From NCBI GenBank assembly GCA_023392035.1, contig JAEVZY010000333.1, positions 1 to 9,040 on the forward strand: a DNA stretch of 9,040 bases, given 5' to 3'. Source of the stretch: Pseudomonadota bacterium. GTDB taxonomy: Bacteria > Pseudomonadota > Gammaproteobacteria > Burkholderiales > Burkholderiaceae_D. Under the pieces are notes generated by a model. It saw nothing but the letters and a program-made list of their open reading frames with translations, was not told where the DNA came from and did not search any database. This document shows, one piece after another, positions 5,451-9,040 of this stretch. Numbering within the stretch: the first letter of the stretch is position 1; each line of letters starts with the position of its first letter. The translations under genes and the position numbers were made by a program.

Positions 5451-6890
5451 TCAGATGGTCTTTGAATAACGCATGGGCAGCGCTTCCACCTGCGGCGCCG
5501 CCCGGCGCTCCTGCAGATAGCGATCGAACACCATGCAGATATTGCGGATCAGGAGCCGCCCTTTCGGGGTGACCGTGATCCATTGCGGGTCGATGTGCAA
5601 GAGGCCATCGCGCTCGAACTGGCGCAGGGCTTCCAGCTCGCGGCTGAAATGGCTGGCGAAGCTGATCGGAAAGGCCTGCTCCAGCGCCGACACCGACAAT
5701 TCGAAATTGCACATCAACATCTGGATGATCGAGCGGCGCAGCACATCGTCCAGCGCCAGGCGGATGCCGCGCGCCACCGGCAACTGGCCGGCATCGAGCT
5801 GCTTGTAATAGGCGCTCAAGGTCTTGACGTTCTGGCTGTAGCTGCTGCCCACGGCGCTGATGGCCGACACGCCGCAGGCCACCAGGTCGGCATCGGCATG
5901 GGTCGAATAGCCCTGGAAATTGCGGTGCAGCCGGCCCTGGGCCTGGGCCACGGCCAGCTCGTCATCCGGCTTGGCGAAATGGTCCATGCCGATATACACG
6001 TAGCCGGCCCGGGTCAGGCGCTTGATACACAGGCCCAGCATGTCGAGCCGGGTCTGGGCATCCGGCAACAGCGCTTCATCGATCTGGCGCTGGGCCTTGA
6101 ACAGATGCGGCAGGTGGGCGTAGTTGTAGACCGAAATGCGGTCCGGATTGGCGGCGATCACCTTGGACAGGGTGGCGCCCATCGAGATCACGTTCTGGTT
6201 CGGCAAGCCGTAGATGAGGTCGATCGAGATCGAGCGGAATCCCGCTTCACGCGCGGCCTGCATGGCGTCCAGCGTCAGGTGCTCGGGCTGGATGCGATTC
6301 ACCGATTTCTGCACTTCGGAATCGAAATCCTGCACGCCCATCGACAGGCGATTGAAGCCCTGGCGCCGCAGGCTGAAGATGCGCTCGCGGTCCACGGTGC
6401 GCGGGTCGATCTCGATGGAGAATTCGCCAACTTCATCGCTGGCCAGCTTGAACCAGCGCCGCAGGTGGTTCATGAGGTCTTCCATTTGCGCGTCCGACAG
6501 GAAGGTCGGCGTGCCGCCGCCCAGGTGCAATTGCTCCACCACCCGGCTGCCGGCAAACAGGTGGCCCTGCATTTCGATTTCGCGCTTCAGGTAGCCGAGA
6601 TAGGTGGCGGCTTTTTCATGGTCGCGAGTGATGATCTTGTTGCAGGCGCAGTAATGGCAAAGCGACTCGCAAAACGGAATATGGAGGTAAAGCGACAAGG
6701 GCTGGCCGCGATCCATGCGCCGCACCGCGGCCACCGTTTGCAGATAGTCGCCGTAGCCGAAGGATTCGGTGAAGCGGTCGGCCGTCGGATAAGACGTATA
6801 GCGCGGGCCGAGCTGGCTCAGCCGGCCGATCAGTTCCGCATCGAATTCGATTGCCGGAGATGAGGGGCCGGCGTCCCGGGACTGCATCAT
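5451..6890 (-). CDS. hemN: Oxygen-independent coproporphyrinogen III dehydrogenase HemN
   Basis: HemN is a cytoplasmic radical SAM enzyme that decarboxylates two propionate side chains of coproporphyrinogen III to vinyl groups, giving protoporphyrinogen IX without O2. It replaces HemF when oxygen is low. From ATG 6890 the product has 479 residues, close to the usual 455-480. The iron-sulfur site is C74-E-S-L-C78-H-Y-C81-A-C83-N; the first, second and third cysteines bind the [4Fe-4S] cluster, and the further cysteine is typical of true HemN rather than the HemW chaperone. The N-terminal GPRYTSYPTADRF and the SAM-binding GGGTP (124-128) also fit HemN. AGGAG at 6899-6903 with an 8-nt spacer supports ATG 6890. 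A GTG at 6908 would add six residues but puts that AGGAG inside the gene. HemN heads the operon and follows an FNR-type promoter, which fits induction at low oxygen to supply heme for the cbb3 oxidase. Confidence 0.96.
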   Translation of the reverse strand: MMQSRDAGPSSPAIEFDAELIGRLSQLGPRYTSYPTADRFTESFGYGDYLQTVAAVRRMDRGQPLSLYLHIPFCESLCHYCACNKIITRDHEKAATYLGYLKREIEMQGHLFAGSRVVEQLHLGGGTPTFLSDAQMEDLMNHLRRWFKLASDEVGEFSIEIDPRTVDRERIFSLRRQGFNRLSMGVQDFDSEVQKSVNRIQPEHLTLDAMQAAREAGFRSISIDLIYGLPNQNVISMGATLSKVIAANPDRISVYNYAHLPHLFKAQRQIDEALLPDAQTRLDMLGLCIKRLTRAGYVYIGMDHFAKPDDELAVAQAQGRLHRNFQGYSTHADADLVACGVSAISAVGSSYSQNVKTLSAYYKQLDAGQLPVARGIRLALDDVLRRSIIQMLMCNFELSVSALEQAFPISFASHFSRELEALRQFERDGLLHIDPQWITVTPKGRLLIRNICMVFDRYLQERRAAPQVEALPMRYSKTI

Positions 6891-6907
6891 GATTTGCGCT
6901 CCTGTCA

Positions 6908-6945
6908 CGGCATACGCCGCTGCCCGAGGGGTGACTTTTTCGGGC
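6908..6945 (-). other. Two small hairpins in the predicted hemN mRNA leader
   Basis: Read on the minus strand, GCCCGA (6945-6940) pairs with TCGGGC (6927-6922) around a 12-nt loop. Further on, CGGC (6919-6916) pairs with GCCG (6911-6908) around a 4-nt loop. The first hairpin would start exactly at the predicted transcription start (about 6945) and the second ends 5 nt before the AGGAG ribosome binding site. Neither is followed by a T-run, so they are not terminators. They may protect the 5' end or be coincidental in GC-rich DNA. Confidence 0.35.
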
Positions 6946-6951
6946 GCTTGC

Positions 6952-6957
6952 AGTGTA
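6952..6957 (-). promoter_or_regulatory. Predicted -10 element of the hemN promoter
   Basis: The minus strand reads TACACT, 4 of 6 matches to TATAAT. It sits where a class II FNR promoter needs it if the box at 6980-6993 is centred at -41.5, giving a predicted start near 6945 and a leader of about 55 nt to ATG 6890. The distance from box to -10 is identical to that at ccoN, which strengthens both calls. Confidence 0.58.
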
Positions 6958-6979
6958 GGGAGCGGGCCTGGCCAAAACC

Positions 6980-6993
6980 TTGATCCAGGTCAA
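6980..6993 (-). promoter_or_regulatory. FNR/ANR-type box upstream of hemN
   Basis: The minus strand reads TTGAC-CTGG-ATCAA, matching 9 of the 10 specified bases of TTGAT-N4-ATCAA; the single mismatch is in the half-site far from the -10. The box begins 90 bp upstream of the hemN ATG and ends only 34 bp after the stop codon of the acyl-CoA synthetase/GNAT gene. It should drive hemN, the UreH/SafE-like gene, ccoI and ccoS as one low-oxygen operon. Confidence 0.82.
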
Positions 6994-7027
6994 AATGGTC
7001 CGGGTGGCTGGAGACTTGGCCTGTCTG

Positions 7028-9040
7028 TCATGCCTTGGGCTGCGCACCGTCCAGCGGCAGGCGCAATGCCACCATGTCATCGCCCTCCGGGCTGCGGCTC
7101 ACTTCGAAGCCCAGGCTTTGCGCCAGCCGGATCAGTCCACGATTGTGGGCCAGCGCCACGCCGACCAATTGCCGCGTCCCGCGCTGGCGGCAGTAGGCGA
7201 TGATCTTGTCCATCAAGAGCCGGCCCAGGCCGCGGCCCTTGATGTCGGAGCGCACGATGATGGCGAATTCGGCACACTGGTTGTCGGGGTCGGCAACGGC
7301 GCGCACCACGCCCAGTGTTTCGCTGCCGCCGTCGGCCTGGGCTCGGGTGGCGACGAAGGCCATCTCGCGGTCGTAGTCGATTTGCGTCAGGCGCGCCACC
7401 TGCGAAGGCAGCAGCTCGGAGACGGCGCTGAAAGCGCGCAGGCGCACATCGTCGCTGTTCAAATGATGGAAGAAGCGCACATGGGCCTCACCATCTTCGG
7501 GCCGGATCGGCCGCAGCAGCAGGGTTTCGCCCTGCCAGTCCACCGATTCTTCCAATTGGTCGGGATAAGCGCGAATCGCCAGCCGGTCGGCCCGCGCCGG
7601 CCCCAGCTTGACGCGCGCATCCAGCGCCAGCACGCCTTGCGGGTCGCACAGTAGCGGATTGATATCCAGCTCCATCACTTCCGGCAGATCGGAGACCAGA
7701 TCGGAAATGCGCAGCAGCACTTCGCACAGTGCATTGACATCCACCGCCGGCTGATTGCGATACCCCTGCAGCAGGCGAAAGACCCGGGTGCGCGCGATCA
7801 GGTCGCGCGCCAGCACCATGTTCAGCGGCGGCAGTTGCACCGCCGAATCGGCCAGCACTTCCACCGCCGTGCCGCCCTGTCCAAACAGGATGACCGGGCC
7901 GAACACGGGATCGGTGGAGACGCCCACGATCAGTTCATGCGCTTGCGGCCGGCGCGCCATCTGCTGCACGGTGAAGCCGCGCAGGCGCGCGTGCGGCGCC
8001 AGGCTTTTCACCCTTTGCAGCATGGAGCGGGCGCAATCCAGCAGCGCGCTTTCGCTGTCCACATCGAGCACCACCCCGCCGACATCGGACTTGTGGCTGA
8101 TGTCGGGCGACAAAATCTTCAGCGCAACCGGGAAGCCGATTTCGCGCGCGGCAAGTGCCGCCTGCTGCGGCGTTTCGACCTGGCGCGTTTGCACCACCGG
8201 GATGTGATACGCCGCCAGCAGTTGCTTGGCTTCTGGCTCGGTCAGCAATTCGCGGCCGCTGGCCAGCACCTCTTTGAGCAGGGCGCGGGCAGCGGCGCGT
8301 TGCGGCGCGCGCTGCTCGCTGCGGGCCGGCGGCACCTGCATCAGCAATTCCTGGTTGCGGCGGTAGTTCACCAATTGCATATAGGCCTGCACCGCGTCTT
8401 CCGGGGTGTCGTAGGTGGGAATGCCGGCGCTGGCGAAGATGGCGCGCGCCTCGCGCACCGCTGCCCCGCCCATCCAGCAGGCCAGCACATTGCGTCCGGC
8501 ATTTTTTGCCAGCGGCACCAGCTCGCGCGCGATGTCGGCGCTGGTCACGATGGCGGTGGGCGCATGAATCAGCAGGATGGCGTCCACATCCTGGCTGTCC
8601 AGCAGGATCTGCAGCGCTTCGCGGTAGCGCGCCACCGGAGCGTCGCCGATGATGTCCACCGGATTGGCGCGCGACCAGGTGGCGGGCAGGCGCGCATCCA
8701 GTTGCTGCAGCACCGGCTCGGACAATTCGGCCAGCCGGCCGCCAGCGGCCATCAGGGCATCGGTGGCCATCACGCCCGGTCCGCCGCCATTGGTGAGGAT
8801 GGCCAGGCGCTCGCCCCATTGCGGACGGCTGCGCCCCAGGGTTTCCGCCGCATCAAACAGGTCTTCGGTGGACAGCACGCGCAGCATGCCCGCGCGGCGG
8901 ATGGCGGCGTCGTACACCAGGTCGGCGCCGGCCAGCGCGCCGGTATGCGAGGCCGCGGCCTTGGCTGCCTGCGGTGAACGACCGGCCTTGATCACCATCA
9001 CCGGCTTGCTGCGCGCGGCGGCGCGCGCCGCCGACATGAA
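7028..9040 (-). CDS. Bifunctional NDP-forming acyl-CoA synthetase / GNAT acetyltransferase, PatZ-like (partial, N-terminus missing)
   Basis: Proteins of this type join an NDP-forming acyl-CoA synthetase-like part to a GNAT domain; the best known, Pat/PatZ (YfiQ), acetylates lysines, including one in acetyl-CoA synthetase, to control central metabolism. The frame is open to the window edge, leaving about 670 residues of a family usually near 890, so the N-terminal CoA-binding domain lies outside. Counting from the first internal Met (9037), the part contains SHTGALAG with the candidate phospho-accepting H31, TNGGGPGV (82-89), an ATP-grasp domain with K307 (ALKILSP), H315-K316 (SHKSDVGG), FGQGGTAVEV (385-394) and E456-LDINP, then a GNAT domain from about residue 505. 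That domain has E590 (AEFAI), a plausible catalytic glutamate, and the acetyl-CoA loop K600-GRGLG. Both halves appear intact. Whether this copy is a protein acetyltransferase or an acyl-CoA ligase cannot be decided here. It ends 34 bp before the hemN FNR box, with no clear terminator. Confidence 0.9.
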   Translation of the reverse strand, partial: FMSAARAAARSKPVMVIKAGRSPQAAKAAASHTGALAGADLVYDAAIRRAGMLRVLSTEDLFDAAETLGRSRPQWGERLAILTNGGGPGVMATDALMAAGGRLAELSEPVLQQLDARLPATWSRANPVDIIGDAPVARYREALQILLDSQDVDAILLIHAPTAIVTSADIARELVPLAKNAGRNVLACWMGGAAVREARAIFASAGIPTYDTPEDAVQAYMQLVNYRRNQELLMQVPPARSEQRAPQRAAARALLKEVLASGRELLTEPEAKQLLAAYHIPVVQTRQVETPQQAALAAREIGFPVALKILSPDISHKSDVGGVVLDVDSESALLDCARSMLQRVKSLAPHARLRGFTVQQMARRPQAHELIVGVSTDPVFGPVILFGQGGTAVEVLADSAVQLPPLNMVLARDLIARTRVFRLLQGYRNQPAVDVNALCEVLLRISDLVSDLPEVMELDINPLLCDPQGVLALDARVKLGPARADRLAIRAYPDQLEESVDWQGETLLLRPIRPEDGEAHVRFFHHLNSDDVRLRAFSAVSELLPSQVARLTQIDYDREMAFVATRAQADGGSETLGVVRAVADPDNQCAEFAIIVRSDIKGRGLGRLLMDKIIAYCRQRGTRQLVGVALAHNRGLIRLAQSLGFEVSRSPEGDDMVALRLPLDGAQPKA

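Noticed and set aside
4205..5572. 455-codon open frame on the plus strand opposite ccoI, the UreH-like gene and hemN
   Set aside because: It spans three genes on the other strand, has low-complexity Arg/Ala/His/Gln composition and no domain; it is a by-product of high GC.
5583..6863. 426-codon open frame on the plus strand opposite hemN
   Set aside because: It mirrors almost the whole of hemN, whose radical SAM motifs are intact, and its product resembles no known protein.
6888..6908. GTG at 6908 as the hemN start
   Set aside because: The clear AGGAG at 6899-6903 lies 8 nt before ATG 6890 and would fall inside the gene if GTG were used.
7835..8977. 380-codon open frame on the plus strand opposite the PatZ-like gene
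   Set aside because: It is antisense to conserved synthetase and ATP-grasp motifs, with His/Gln/Arg-rich composition and no domain.

Overview
The window is GC-rich and gene-dense. All six genes lie on the minus strand, so transcription runs from position 9040 towards position 1. It holds part of a cbb3-type cytochrome c oxidase (high-affinity terminal oxidase) locus and its biogenesis genes. The protein sequences, the gene order and the use of FNR-type boxes point to a facultatively microaerobic betaproteobacterium of the Burkholderiales. Oxalobacteraceae (Herbaspirillum/Massilia-like) is my best guess, from general resemblance only.

Layout in transcription order. (1) 9040-7028 is the C-terminal three quarters of a fused NDP-forming acyl-CoA synthetase/GNAT protein of the PatZ lysine acetyltransferase type; its start is outside the window. 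(2) A 137-bp gap (7027-6891) carries an FNR-type box, a matching -10 element and a short structured leader. (3) A tight operon follows: hemN (oxygen-independent coproporphyrinogen III dehydrogenase), a UreH/SafE-like membrane protein, ccoI (Cu+-transporting P-type ATPase) and ccoS. The first junction has a 13-nt gap and the next two are 1-nt TGATG stop/start overlaps. (4) A 200-bp gap (2010-1811) carries a perfect FNR box, a -10 element at exactly the class II distance and a cluster of short repeats. (5) ccoN (catalytic subunit) and the first 104 codons of ccoO (membrane-anchored c-type cytochrome subunit) follow; ccoO runs off the window at position 1.

The genes form one functional unit. HemN makes protoporphyrinogen for heme when oxygen is scarce. 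CcoI exports Cu+ from the cytoplasm for CuB of CcoN, and the UreH/SafE-like protein probably helps with metal or thiol handling. CcoS is needed to mature CcoN, and CcoN and CcoO form the oxidase core. The two promoters share the FNR box, its spacing to the -10 and about 10 further bases upstream of the box, so heme supply, assembly factors and oxidase should be induced together at low oxygen. ccoQ, ccoP, ccoG and ccoH are not in the window.

I found no mobile element, CRISPR array, tRNA or rRNA, and no clearly new system. The points most worth following up are the extended motif shared by the two promoters, the UreH/SafE-like protein inside the assembly operon, and the repeat cluster upstream of ccoN. 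No stretch longer than 300 bases lacks a gene.
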